Shown in pieces: positions 47,602 through 56,143 of a DNA stretch of 64,000 nt. The stretch is from DASSFG01 sp035550375. Lineage in GTDB: Bacteria > Planctomycetota > Planctomycetia > Pirellulales > JAICIG01. A program made the position numbers and the translations under genes. The notes beneath the pieces were generated by a model. The model saw only the letters and a program-made list of their open reading frames with translations, ran no database searches and was not told the origin of the DNA. The first letter of the stretch is position 1. Every line of letters starts with the position of its first letter. Location of the stretch: the NCBI GenBank assembly GCA_035550375.1, contig DASZPH010000124.1, positions 1 through 64,000 of the forward strand, in the 5' to 3' direction.

Positions 47602-48318
47602 CTATTTGCCTTCCGTGCGGGGAGTGATTTTCAGGTTCCGGTACGCGACGGCGCCGTGATCCCCTTGCAGCAGTAACGGCCCGGCAGGCGTTTCCTTGCC
47701 CATCAGGCCGCCGGGCGTGGGGCCTGGCATGTCGACGTTCTCCTGGATCGTTTGTCCGTTGAGAACGACCTTCAGAAATCGGGCGGCGGCCGTGCGCTTC
47801 TCGCCGTCGAACCTGGGGGCCAGAAAATCGATTTCGTACTTCTGCCATTCACCGGGCTCTTTGGCGGCATTTACCTTGGGAGGGCTCACGCTGTAGACGG
47901 CTCCCATGTCTTGCTGGGTCGGTTGCTCTTTGCCAAAGCTGTCGAGCACCTGAATCTCGTATTCGCCCATCAGGTAGATACCCGAATTGGAGCCCTTAGG
48001 GATCATCACCTCGATTTCGATGTGAACGTCGGCGAATTTTTGCTCGGTGTAGATGTCGACGCCCCCGGCGGCGCTGTTGATCAGCTCTTTTCCGCCGGGA
48101 GCCACCTCGACCTGCGTCAGATCAGCCGGCTTGAGCGACGCTTTTCCGAGCGTCCAGTGGCTTTTGCTTGCCTCTCCCTTGGTCTTCCAGCCCGACAGGT
48201 CGATGCCGTTGATCGGCTCAACCGGTTTTTCATCTGCCGCCCACAGGGTCGAGAGTGGGACAACGAAACTTGCCAAAGCCACCGACGTGGCAAGGGGCGA
48301 GGATCGGAAACGCGGCAT
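47602..48318 (-). CDS. secreted DUF1080 (3-keto-disaccharide hydrolase-like) protein
   Basis: The 238-residue protein has a signal peptide (about 1-28, ending TLWAADE) and a DUF1080 jelly-roll domain: INGIDLSGWKTKG, WTLGKASL, FADVHIEIEVMIPKGSNSGIYLMGEYEIQVLDS and a final GAVAYRNLKI. Members are abundant in planctomycetes, and some hydrolyse 3-keto-sugars. The ATG at 48318 is preferred to a TTG at 48336. It converges on the SixA gene, with which it shares direction and a 79-base gap. Confidence 0.9.
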   Translation of the reverse strand: MPRFRSSPLATSVALASFVVPLSTLWAADEKPVEPINGIDLSGWKTKGEASKSHWTLGKASLKPADLTQVEVAPGGKELINSAAGGVDIYTEQKFADVHIEIEVMIPKGSNSGIYLMGEYEIQVLDSFGKEQPTQQDMGAVYSVSPPKVNAAKEPGEWQKYEIDFLAPRFDGEKRTAAARFLKVVLNGQTIQENVDMPGPTPGGLMGKETPAGPLLLQGDHGAVAYRNLKITPRTEGK

Positions 48319-48446
48319 CGCAGCACCTGGCGTCAAAAAGAGCGAGCAAGTTTCACTCTACTTTAGTCCGCCGCGGGAATTCGACAACCGTTGGACACGC
48401 CGCCGGGAAGGGCACCATAATAGGCCCAGAGGGACCGGCAGCAGGA

Positions 48447-48845
48447 ATGAAGCACGCCCAGCAGATCAAATACGTGACGGGACGACGTGGCGCCAAGGGA
48501 CATTTTGAAGGGCCAGGCCGCCTGCCTTGCGGCGCTGGGGCGCGGCCGGCCGTGCTAGTTGCGCTGTTTTCAGTCCCGGTCGGCTCGTTGCACGCCCAGG
48601 AAGCCGTCAAGCTGGAGGGCGAACCGGCCACGCAACCGGCCCCAAGGCCGATCCAGCCAGACGCACACGTCGTCATGATGCAGGGAGGGCTGCTGCGAGG
48701 TTATATTATCACCACGTCGCCCAAGACGGTCCGCGACTGGCAGCAGGAGCAGGGCGCGAAACAGCCGGGGGCCGTTTTCGTCGTTCAAGCATTTGCCAAC
48801 CTCCGAGCAGTGGAGCTGTTTGCCACCTCGTGGCTGGGAAAATAG
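48447..48845 (+). CDS. small exported protein of unknown function
   Basis: The frame from the ATG at 48447 encodes 132 residues: a basic N-terminal part of about 35, a hydrophobic signal-like stretch ending SLHAQEA, a Pro/Gln-rich linker and a C-terminal part with MMQGGLLRGYIITTSPKTVRDW. No family is recognised. The signal comes unusually late. Its stop lies 15 bases before the ABC ATPase start and the frame has coding-like codon use, so I keep it as probable. Confidence 0.45.
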   Translation: MKHAQQIKYVTGRRGAKGHFEGPGRLPCGAGARPAVLVALFSVPVGSLHAQEAVKLEGEPATQPAPRPIQPDAHVVMMQGGLLRGYIITTSPKTVRDWQQEQGAKQPGAVFVVQAFANLRAVELFATSWLGK

Positions 48846-48860
48846 CGGTCGGGAAAATAC

Positions 48861-49787
48861 ATGATCGAGCTGATTGATTTCGGTAAGAACTACGGCGACT
48901 TCACGGCCGTCGACCATCTCAACCTGAAGATCGAGGCGGGCGAGATGTTCGGCTTCATCGGCCCCAACGGCGCCGGCAAGAGCACGACCATCCGTTTTCT
49001 GGCGACCTTGCTCAAGGCCAGCCACGGCGAAGGAATTGTGAACGGCCACAGCGTCACGCGGCGGCCGCTCGACGTGCGCCGCAGCGTGGGCTACATGCCC
49101 GACAACTTCGGAGTTTACGACGGCATGAAGGTCTGGGAATTTCTGGACTTCTTCGCCGTCGCCTACCAGATTCCGCGCGGCAAACGAAAGCAGGTCATCG
49201 GCGACGTGCTGGAACTGCTCGACCTGACCCACAAGCGCGACGACTTCGTGAACGGGCTGTCGCGGGGGATGAAGCAGCGGCTCTGCCTGGCCAAAACGTT
49301 GGTGCACGACCCGCCCGTCTTGATCCTTGACGAGCCCTCCAGCGGCCTCGATCCGCGGGCCCGGCTGGAGGTCAAGGCCCTGTTGAAAGAGCTCCGCCGA
49401 ATGGGCAAGACCATCTTGATTTCCAGCCACATTCTCACCGAGCTGGCCGACTGCTGCACGTCGATCGGCATCATCGAGCGCGGACAGCTTTTGATGCACG
49501 GCCCGATCGAAGACGTCTACCGCCGGATCAAGCGCAACCGGATGCTGGAGATTCGCGTGCTAGAGAAGTTCGACACGGCCCTGTCGCTGGTACGCAGCCT
49601 GCCCGAAGCACTCGACGTGCAAGTCGACAACCACCGGATCACCGCCGAACTGGCGGCCGAAGACCACCAGGTGGCCGCCCTTTTGGAGCGGATGATCGCC
49701 TCCGGGGTGCGGATGCACTCGTTCGCCGAGAAAGATCCCTCGCTTGAAGACGTCTTCATGCTCGTTACCAAGGGGTTGGTGATATAA
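48861..49787 (+). CDS. ABC-2-type transporter ATP-binding protein
   Basis: The 308-residue ATPase has Walker A GPNGAGKST (about 36-44), the Q-loop region YMPDNFGVYDGM, the signature LSRGMKQRL, Walker B VLILDEPSSGLD and the H-loop ISSHILTEL. A C-terminal domain of about 90 residues follows, as in ABC-2 exporters of the NatA/CcmA/YxlF type. No permease gene is adjacent; a membrane-protein gene for a glycosyltransferase follows instead. The permease may be elsewhere, so the substrate is not known. Confidence 0.93.
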   Translation: MIELIDFGKNYGDFTAVDHLNLKIEAGEMFGFIGPNGAGKSTTIRFLATLLKASHGEGIVNGHSVTRRPLDVRRSVGYMPDNFGVYDGMKVWEFLDFFAVAYQIPRGKRKQVIGDVLELLDLTHKRDDFVNGLSRGMKQRLCLAKTLVHDPPVLILDEPSSGLDPRARLEVKALLKELRRMGKTILISSHILTELADCCTSIGIIERGQLLMHGPIEDVYRRIKRNRMLEIRVLEKFDTALSLVRSLPEALDVQVDNHRITAELAAEDHQVAALLERMIASGVRMHSFAEKDPSLEDVFMLVTKGLVI

Positions 49788-49985
49788 CGCCGCTCCTCTT
49801 GCCGCGCGGTGACAGCAACCCGCCAGCGAAGCTCGTGGCTCCCTAAAGCCCGCAAGATACCCGGCCGTCACCAAGCACCCTGCTCGCCCCGGCTCCACGC
49901 CGACAGGCCGTCGATATCAGCCGGGGTGCCCCACTTCGGGCCTCCTGACATTTCAGAATTGACCCAGGCGTTGTTTCTCGATTCA

Positions 49986-51725
49986 ATGCCGGCCCCTCGG
50001 ATCGCCGCTGAAATGATTCAGGCCTGGTTCGCCCGCAGAGAAAATTCGACCCCTTCGCCCTGGCTTTTGGCGAGTCTGCTGATCTGCTGCCTGATTCCGC
50101 GCGCCGCGATGGCCTTGAAACTCCAGGCCGTCTGCAACGACGCCGTCTTCTACGTCGATCTGGCGCGACATTACGAGCAGGGAGAGGTGGCGGCCGGTCT
50201 CGGCCGGTTGGGGCTCAATCTGTATCCTCCCGTACTCGCCGTGCTGCACCACCTTGGTGCCGGCTGGGAAGACGCGGGTAAATGGTGGGGAGTCGCCGTC
50301 GCTTCGCTCGCGGTGCTGCCCTTGTACGGCTGGATGCGCCGTCAGTTCGACGGGCGAACGGCGTTCGCCGGTGCCATTCTCTACGCGTTTCATCCCAAGC
50401 TGGTCGAATGGAGCCCCGAGTTGCTGCGAGATCCGACGTTCTGGTTCCTCTGGACCCTGGCATTGTACTCGAGCTGGCGGGCCGTTGAGGAGCTGACGTT
50501 GCGCTGGTACCTGATCGCCGGCCTGGCCATCGCCCTCGCCGCGCACACCCGGTTCGAGGGGTGGTTTCTCTATTTACCGCTAGCTGCCTGGTCGGTCGCC
50601 CGCATGGTGCGCGGCGAGGCCGCAGGCGTCGCCTGGCGGAGGATCGCCGCGGGCGTGCTGCTGTGCGTGGTGGTCTCGCCGCTACTGGTCGTTCTGATCA
50701 ATGTCACCCTGCTGCGCGGTCTGCCGCGCTGGGAGCTGGGGAATTTTGAGCGGCTCGATTACGTTGCCCAATGGCTCGAGGCCACCTGGTCGACGGCTTC
50801 ATCGCCGACCGGCCCCGCGCCAGAAGTCAACGCTTCGGATGATCGCCTTTCTCCCGGCGAAAGGACGCCCTCTCGCGGAGCGAAAGGCGACAAACAGGCA
50901 ACGCCTCTCCAAGCGACCGCCCCAATACAACCCTCGGCCGAAGACCCCACGGTGAGAATGCCCGTTGCGAGAATGGCACGCCTATACGGCAACGCGTTGC
51001 GGCGCGGCTTTGGCGCCTTGTTCGGTCTCGCATGGCTTGTCGGCATCGTCGTGGGGCGCCGCCGCCTGCTCCGCGCCGACCACGCGATTCTGTTCTTGGT
51101 GGCGGCTTGCGTTGCCGCCGCGGCCTGGATTCATCTTTGGTACGGACAGGCAACCAGCAGCCGTTATTTTCTGGCGATCGTGCTCCTGGCCTGTCCTTGC
51201 AGCGCGACCGGCGGACTTTGGGTCTGCGAGCGATTGGCCGCCGTGCCGAGCGGGTTGCAGAGCATCCGGTGGCGCCAGCTCGCGGCGACGGCTGCCGTGG
51301 TGCTGGCAACCGTGGCGGCAGGCGTTGGCGAGTCGCTGGCCGACCGGCACGACGGCCGCTCGCGCGAAGCCGAGCTCGGCCGCTGGCTGTTGGCCGAATT
51401 TGGCCCGAAGAGTCGACTGGCCACCTGCGGACCGATGCCGCGAATCGGTTTTTACGCCCAGACGACTCCGAGCGTCTTATCTTCGGCCGATGCCGCTTCG
51501 ATCGATCTACGCGGGGAGCCACGATTCGACGCGGTCGTCGCTCTGCGGAGCAACGCGAACGAGCCGTGGCTGGAACCGCTGGTCGATCGTATGCGCAAAT
51601 CCGGTTACCGAACCGTCGATTTCCGCCAGCTCCCCGGCGGTTATAAGTGGACGGATCTTGTCGTGTTGCTGCGCCATCCGGCCGCAACCGGCCTTGCCCG
51701 CGACGAAGGGGGGCAAATCCCATGA
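49986..51725 (+). CDS. GT39-like integral-membrane glycosyltransferase
   Basis: The protein of about 579 residues has 10-12 hydrophobic helices. The first external loop holds NDAVFYVDLARHYEQG, the acidic loop (often DE or ED) typical of PMT/ArnT/GT-C-fold enzymes, which transfer sugars from polyprenyl phosphate. A Pro/Ser/Thr-rich insert lies near residues 280-330, and the C-terminal 110 residues are soluble. The start is chosen at 49986; the longer frame to 49809 is not hydrophobic and probably is not translated. The stop overlaps the next gene's start (ATGA), so both are coupled. Confidence 0.78.
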   Translation: MPAPRIAAEMIQAWFARRENSTPSPWLLASLLICCLIPRAAMALKLQAVCNDAVFYVDLARHYEQGEVAAGLGRLGLNLYPPVLAVLHHLGAGWEDAGKWWGVAVASLAVLPLYGWMRRQFDGRTAFAGAILYAFHPKLVEWSPELLRDPTFWFLWTLALYSSWRAVEELTLRWYLIAGLAIALAAHTRFEGWFLYLPLAAWSVARMVRGEAAGVAWRRIAAGVLLCVVVSPLLVVLINVTLLRGLPRWELGNFERLDYVAQWLEATWSTASSPTGPAPEVNASDDRLSPGERTPSRGAKGDKQATPLQATAPIQPSAEDPTVRMPVARMARLYGNALRRGFGALFGLAWLVGIVVGRRRLLRADHAILFLVAACVAAAAWIHLWYGQATSSRYFLAIVLLACPCSATGGLWVCERLAAVPSGLQSIRWRQLAATAAVVLATVAAGVGESLADRHDGRSREAELGRWLLAEFGPKSRLATCGPMPRIGFYAQTTPSVLSSADAASIDLRGEPRFDAVVALRSNANEPWLEPLVDRMRKSGYRTVDFRQLPGGYKWTDLVVLLRHPAATGLARDEGGQIP

Positions 51726-53212
51726 CTTCGCTCGTCGCGGCTTTCGTGGCGTCGGCCGCCGCGGCCCTGCTGCTGACGCCAGTCGCGCGCTGGGCGGCCT
51801 GGCGGGTTAGCGCGCTCGACCACTCCGATGGTCGTCGAAAACTGCACGGCTCGCCGGTGCCTCACCTGGGAGGCGTGGCGCTCGTGGCCGCGTTGTTAAT
51901 CGGCACGCTGGCGGGAAATCGGCTAACCGCCTTTCAGGCGTCCCTGCTCGTTTCGGCCGGCTTGATGTGCGCCGTCGGTTGGCTCGACGACCAACGCTGC
52001 CTGCGGGTGCGTTGGAAGCTTTTCGGACAGGTCCTGGCGACGTTGCCGCTGGTTTTTTCGGGGCAAACGATCGATCGCGTCGAATGCGGCGGTTTTGTAA
52101 TCGACTTCGGGTGGTGGGCTATACCGCTTTCGATCGCCTGGTACGTTGCGGGAACAAACGCCATGAACTTTATCGACGGCGCCGACGGGCTAGCGGGCAC
52201 GCTCGGCCTGGTGACCGCGGCCGCCGTGGCGCTCATGTCGGAGCGTCTGGGGCACGCCGACTCCGCGATGCTGGCCATCGTCCTGGCCGGGGGCCTGGCC
52301 GGGTTTCTGCTTCACAACTGGCAACCGGCCACGATCTACCTCGGTGACGCGGGAAGCATGACGATCGGCTTATGGCTGGCGGCGGTCGCCGCCAAAGGGT
52401 CGGCGGTGCCGCAGCTCGGTTCGCGGGCCGTGGTGCTGGCCGCCCTGCTGGCAGTGCCTCTGGCCGACGTCGCGTTGGCCGTCGTGCGGAGGTCGCTGAG
52501 CGGCAAGCGGTTTTGGCTCGCTGACCGGGAACACATTCATCACCGTCTTCTCGACGACGGCTGGAGCGTGCCAGGCGTGGTGCTGGTCCTGGCCGGCGTG
52601 GCCCTGTCGAGCGGAGCGATCGCGTTTGTGGCGGCGGTACACGGCCGCGAGCTCGTCGCCTGGACGGCGCTCGCCCTGCTGTGCGTCGCGGTCAACCGCT
52701 TCGGCTTGGCCGGCGGCAAGGAGCTGGGGCTCGTCAAACAGTTTTCGGCGCGGTGTGTGCTGGACGGCTTGGCCATCCTTTCCTTGGGCCGAAAGGCGCG
52801 CCCCACAGGCGAACAACTCGAGCACCTGCCGCTGCCCGCCGCTTGGGCCCTCTTTCTGGCCGACGTAGAACGACATCAAATCGACGACGTAGAGGTGACC
52901 GTCGCCGGAGGCGAACACGACTGGCGGCACCAGTGGCGGGGATCGGCCGACTCGCCCGAATCGGTCGCGTCGTGGTCGCTCGACGTCGCGGTTCGCGAAC
53001 CTTCGGGCGCAAGCTGCCGGCTGAGGGTCACGCGCCGCCAAGAGCCCTCGGCCAGCCCCTTGGAAATGATTCTGCTCACCGACACGCTCCGCACCTACGC
53101 CGAGCACTGGGCCCGACAAAGCGACTCGCCCGACTCCGCGGTTCGGGCGGAGGCGGCGACGAGCTTGACAACATCGGCCCCTTCGAGGGACGATTTGAAA
53201 AGGGCCGCTTGA
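51722..53212 (+). CDS. WecA/MraY-family glycosyl-1-phosphate transferase
   Basis: The 496-residue protein starts with a GT4-type polytopic domain (about 1-335), which loads a sugar-1-phosphate from UDP-sugar onto undecaprenyl phosphate. LDDQR (88-92), NFIDGADGLAG (149-159) and LGDAGSMTIG supply the Mg-binding Asp residues, and the HIHHRLLDDGWS motif identifies the WecA/TagO side rather than MraY. A cytosolic tail of about 150 residues is added at the C-terminus with no clear family. It begins surface-glycan assembly, in line with its GT39-like neighbour. Confidence 0.93.
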   Translation: MTSLVAAFVASAAAALLLTPVARWAAWRVSALDHSDGRRKLHGSPVPHLGGVALVAALLIGTLAGNRLTAFQASLLVSAGLMCAVGWLDDQRCLRVRWKLFGQVLATLPLVFSGQTIDRVECGGFVIDFGWWAIPLSIAWYVAGTNAMNFIDGADGLAGTLGLVTAAAVALMSERLGHADSAMLAIVLAGGLAGFLLHNWQPATIYLGDAGSMTIGLWLAAVAAKGSAVPQLGSRAVVLAALLAVPLADVALAVVRRSLSGKRFWLADREHIHHRLLDDGWSVPGVVLVLAGVALSSGAIAFVAAVHGRELVAWTALALLCVAVNRFGLAGGKELGLVKQFSARCVLDGLAILSLGRKARPTGEQLEHLPLPAAWALFLADVERHQIDDVEVTVAGGEHDWRHQWRGSADSPESVASWSLDVAVREPSGASCRLRVTRRQEPSASPLEMILLTDTLRTYAEHWARQSDSPDSAVRAEAATSLTTSAPSRDDLKRAA

Positions 53213-53293
53213 CGTCGCGGGGCACCTCTCGCCGGCCCGAAGCGAGCTGCGGCGCGCTTTCGGCTGGCGAGGAGGCGGAACGAACGAGGCACG

Positions 53294-54274
53294 ATGATTC
53301 TAAGCACATTTCAAGGCCCCAACGGGTCGGCGCGGCGGGCGCAACTCAGGCGGGCGCTGCGCTGGCTCGTCGGCTACTGCGCCTTGTTGATCGCCTTGAC
53401 GCACTGGCCAAACCCCTGGCCCCAGAGGCGCGAGCCTCATCACCTCGACAAGATCGCCCATTTCTCACTCTACACGGTGCTCGCCGCCCTGGGTCTGCAC
53501 GCGCTCACGGTGCGGTCCAAAGGCTCTTCGCCTCGGCAAGCTCTCGTCGTCGCCGCCGTGGCCACCGCCTTTGGGCTACTCGACGAGACAACCCAGCCTC
53601 TCGTCCGCCGAGATTTTGATTGGTTCGACTGGCTGGCCGACGGCGCGGGCGCATTGACGGGCGTGATTGCGTATAATGCGTGGCGGTTGCGGGGCGCCTC
53701 CAGGCCTAAGGACGGCACGCCGATGGCAAGTTTCAAACAGCTCACCGATTTCCTGGTCTCCCTCGGCACCGACAAGGTGCCGCACACCAACGAGGTTTTC
53801 TTGGCTCACCTGATCGGCGTTTATCGCGACCTGGAGAGCTGGGGATGCGACGACGATCTCTGCTGCGCCGGCATGTTCCACTCGATCTACGGAACCGAGC
53901 GGTTTCAGCGATTCTCGCTCAGCCTCGCTCGCCGGGGCGAAGTGCGCGACCTGATCGGGCCGCGGGCCGAGCGGCTGGCCTACGTGAACTGCGTGATGGA
54001 CCGCGCATCGTTCGACCGGGCGGCCCTGGACGACGGCGACAACTACCGCGTTGTGGACCGCCTGAGCGGCGAACCAATCTCGCTCACCCGAGACGAGTTC
54101 GACGACCTCTGCCGGGTCCACCTTTGCGACTGGCTGGAACAAGTACCGCGATCGAAAGAGTGGGATTATCGCCGCCCGGCTTATCGGCGACTCGCCGAGC
54201 GCCTGGGCGGGGCGGCGCAAGAGGCCTACGACCGGGTCTTCGCAATGGAGACCGCCGGCAACGCCGTTAACTGA
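53294..54274 (+). CDS. VanZ-like / DUF6817 fusion protein
   Basis: The 326-residue protein has an N-terminal VanZ-like membrane domain (about 20-130, with HLDKIAHFSLYTVLAAL and LDETTQPLVRR...DWLADGAGAL) and a soluble C-terminal domain (about 144-320) with TDKVPHTNEVFLAHLIGVYR and DLCCAGMFHSIYGTE, typical of DUF6817. The two are usually separate. The junction contains an ATG (53723), so a second, internal start is possible. The VanZ part may shield the glycan-assembly membrane step or lend glycopeptide tolerance; the function is not known. Confidence 0.82.
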   Translation: MILSTFQGPNGSARRAQLRRALRWLVGYCALLIALTHWPNPWPQRREPHHLDKIAHFSLYTVLAALGLHALTVRSKGSSPRQALVVAAVATAFGLLDETTQPLVRRDFDWFDWLADGAGALTGVIAYNAWRLRGASRPKDGTPMASFKQLTDFLVSLGTDKVPHTNEVFLAHLIGVYRDLESWGCDDDLCCAGMFHSIYGTERFQRFSLSLARRGEVRDLIGPRAERLAYVNCVMDRASFDRAALDDGDNYRVVDRLSGEPISLTRDEFDDLCRVHLCDWLEQVPRSKEWDYRRPAYRRLAERLGGAAQEAYDRVFAMETAGNAVN

Positions 54275-54306
54275 TCGCTTCGCCCTCTCCCCCCCATCGT
54301 CCGTAG

Positions 54307-54325
54307 CGGCGGCATCTTGCCGCCG
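54307..54325. repeat. REP-like hairpin
   Basis: The arms cggcggca (54307-54314) and tgccgccg (54318-54325) are perfect with a tct loop. It lies 33 bases after the VanZ/DUF6817 stop, and could stop or protect the 3' end of that transcript. Confidence 0.75.
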
Positions 54326-54368
54326 TTGCCCGCCCGGCATCACATCGAGGTCGGCCTCGGCGACGTTG

Positions 54369-54408
54369 TGGCAGAGAATGGCAGACTTTGGCAGAGATTG
54401 GCAGACAT
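54369..54408. repeat. four 10-bp direct repeats
   Basis: Four units of tggcaga plus three variable bases follow each other without gap. Units 1 and 3 read tggcagaga/t and units 2 and 4 read tggcagac, so the array is also two 20-bp units. Confidence 0.85.
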
Positions 54409-54487
54409 TAGCACATGACGAACCGATCTGGCGTTGGCATGTCGGGCATGACCGCGGACCGTCGGGGGATGGAGCGCCGCGGGTAGC

Positions 54488-54505
54488 CGCGTTCGCCAGA
54501 ACGCG
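54488..54505. repeat. REP-like hairpin
   Basis: The arms cgcgttc (54488-54494) and gaacgcg (54499-54505) pair perfectly with a gcca loop. Confidence 0.75.
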
Positions 54506-54548
54506 GGTGGGCTGGTGCTTGGTCAAAGGAAGAAATGCGAGTTGATGG

Positions 54549-54568
54549 GGCGACCTTCCCAGGTCGCC
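54549..54568. repeat. REP-like hairpin
   Basis: The arms ggcgacct (54549-54556) and aggtcgcc (54561-54568) pair perfectly with a tccc loop. Confidence 0.75.
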
Positions 54569-54756
54569 TTGTCTGCTTCGTGATGCGAGAAAGCGAGCTG
54601 GGCAGGTCGCTCCACGATGCGCCGTCACTGCGGTCGCCCGGCCTTGAGACCGAACGGTCTTCATCCGCGACCACGACAACCCTTACCCCGCCCGTCTCGG
54701 CTTGCCCGGATTATTCACCGGTCCCGTAGGCTTGCGCGCAGACTGCGCCGACACGA

Positions 54757-54812
54757 AGCGCGAAGCGTGAGCGAGAGAAGTTGCGTCGTGCTCCTCGCTT
54801 ACGCTTCGCGCT
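54757..54812. repeat. long inverted repeat
   Basis: The arms agcgcgaagcgtgagcgag (54757-54775) and ctcgcttacgcttcgcgct (54794-54812) pair over 19 positions, with one G-T position that would be a G-U wobble in RNA. The loop is 18 bases. It lies 55 bases beyond the stop of the minus-strand HTH gene and may serve as its 3' end, though no T-run follows. Confidence 0.85.
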
Positions 54813-54866
54813 CGGTGGGGGACGGTGAAACAATCCGGGTTGGCCGCCTTACGAGCTTCGCCGCTT

Positions 54867-55736
54867 TCAGGGCGAATCCTCGCCGTACCACCCGTTGTCG
54901 ATGATGACGGGCGTTGGGTTCCCGCGGGGCTCTTCGTCGGCCTTCTCTTCCAAGCGGCTTAGGCGCTCTTCCAGCTCGGTCAGCCCACGCAACCGCGACC
55001 CCAGCTCCAAGACGGCTTTCGCGGCCCTCCGGGCCACGGACGGTTGGTCGCTTGCCATCAGCCGCTCGAAAATGCCGGCGGCCTTGCTGGCGAGACCGGC
55101 CAGCCGGCCCAGGGCGGTAGCGAATAGGCCGCCGCGGGCCCGGCTCACGGCCCGCCGAAAACCGGCGTCCGCCAGCCGGCGGCCCGCCGTTCGTTCCTCG
55201 ATGCCGGCTTGTTGGGCGGCCTCCCGCAGGCTGGCGCCGGCGGCCAACGCCAGAACCAGTTCGTCGTCGCGCGTGGGCGCTTCGATCGTGTCGGTCTCTT
55301 CGTCGTCCTCGTCTTCCAGGCGGCTGATCTGCTCTTCGATTCCCGCCGCTTTACGCAACCGCGGCCCCAGTTCCAGCACGGCTTTCGCGGCCCCCAGGGC
55401 CTCGGACGGTTTCTCGCTGTCCATCAGCCGCTCCAACGTCTCCGCCGCCCTGCCGGCGAGCCCGGCCAGCCGACCCAGAGCCGCGTCGAACAGCCGGTCG
55501 CGGGCCTCGCTCACGGCCTGCCGAAAGTCGGCGTCCGCCAGCCGGCGGTAGACGGTTCGTTCCCCGACGCCGGCCTGCTCCGCGGCCTCCCGCACCGTCG
55601 CGCCGGCCGCCAACGCCAGAATCAGTCCATCGTCGCCCGCGGGCGTGCCGTTCGGTCCCATTCCCGGCCTCCTATCTTTTGCCTTGTCGTTGACTGGTCC
55701 CTTTGCATACCTGAAGAGATTTTCCAGGCAAGCCAT
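54867..55736 (-). CDS. helix-turn-helix protein made of two tandem repeats
   Basis: The protein of about 289 residues contains the same 107-residue unit twice (about 35-142 and 157-263, period 122). Each begins DDxLxLALAAGAxxREAAxQAGxxERT and continues with RRLADAxFRxAVSxAR, a helix-turn-helix of the type in small-terminase and resolvase-like DNA binders, then a Leu/Ala/Gly-rich helix (ALGRLAGLA) and KAVLELGxRLR followed by a coiled coil. An acidic linker joins the units. Homeodomain-like repeats suggest one chain binds two DNA sites. The start at 55736 is a guess; the frame stays open to 56018, and 55661 is a further option. The neighbourhood is accessory. Confidence 0.7.
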   Translation of the reverse strand: MACLENLFRYAKGPVNDKAKDRRPGMGPNGTPAGDDGLILALAAGATVREAAEQAGVGERTVYRRLADADFRQAVSEARDRLFDAALGRLAGLAGRAAETLERLMDSEKPSEALGAAKAVLELGPRLRKAAGIEEQISRLEDEDDEETDTIEAPTRDDELVLALAAGASLREAAQQAGIEERTAGRRLADAGFRRAVSRARGGLFATALGRLAGLASKAAGIFERLMASDQPSVARRAAKAVLELGSRLRGLTELEERLSRLEEKADEEPRGNPTPVIIDNGWYGEDSP

Positions 55737-55970
55737 ATTTTGCTCTCGGCGTGTGGCACGCCCCGGCGGTGCGCCTGGTGGCCAGAGCGGAGGATTGGGA
55801 ATGGTCGAGCACTCGCTCACAAGGCAGGACTGCGGCCAGCGAAGCTGGAGATGGACGAGGAACCAGCGAATAACCCCAACCTTCGCCACCCCACCGGGGA
55901 AACCACGGTAGCCTCCTTCGTAGATGAGCGTGGTATCGCGTAATTTACAGATAACCACGTCATTTTTTAT

Positions 55971-55997
55971 TTGACTTATCCCATTTTGACCTATCCT
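55971..55997 (+). promoter_or_regulatory. possible promoter for the candidate small RNAs
   Basis: In an AT-rich patch, unusual for this genome, ttgact (55971-55976) and tatcct (55992-55997) are 15 bases apart. This is shorter than the optimal 17, so the match is weak. It points away from the HTH gene and into the small-RNA region. Confidence 0.25.
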
Positions 55998-56004
55998 TGT
56001 TTGG

Positions 56005-56096
56005 CGGCTTGCTTGCATGGTGTCGCACCCAGGGTGCGGCCGCCCCCTTTACCGGGATGGGCCGCCGGTCTGCGCATGGACCGGCGGCCTTTTTTT
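56005..56096 (+). ncRNA. candidate small RNA A
   Basis: The stretch contains a short hairpin cgcac/gtgcg (arms within 56024-56038) and ends in a strong intrinsic terminator (56060-56096). No protein gene precedes it on this strand, since the HTH gene runs the other way, so the terminator most likely ends an independent short transcript of some 80-90 bases. The 5' end is a guess from the AT-rich patch upstream. Function is unknown. Confidence 0.45.
56060..56096 (+). terminator. Rho-independent terminator of RNA A
   Basis: The arms ggccgccggtc (56060-56070) and gaccggcggcc (56079-56089) are an 11-bp perfect stem with an 8-base loop, followed at once by seven T (56090-56096). On the other strand no T-run follows, so the direction is plus. 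Confidence 0.88.
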
Positions 56097-56143
56097 GTCA
56101 TTTCCGCACATTGAACCGTGCGCTGCCGCGCGCTTAAAGTCGA

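Larger units (their letters stand above)
54275..54866. other. gene-free island of hairpin repeats
   Basis: This 592-base stretch between the VanZ fusion and the HTH gene has no convincing gene. It holds four perfect or near-perfect hairpins and one short direct-repeat array, listed separately. The hairpins are of different sequence. Such clusters are typical of REP-like elements in planctomycete intergenic space. Confidence 0.7.

Noticed and set aside
54307..54812. hairpin series considered as a CRISPR array
   Set aside because: The hairpins differ in sequence and spacing, and there are no identical repeats with regular spacers.
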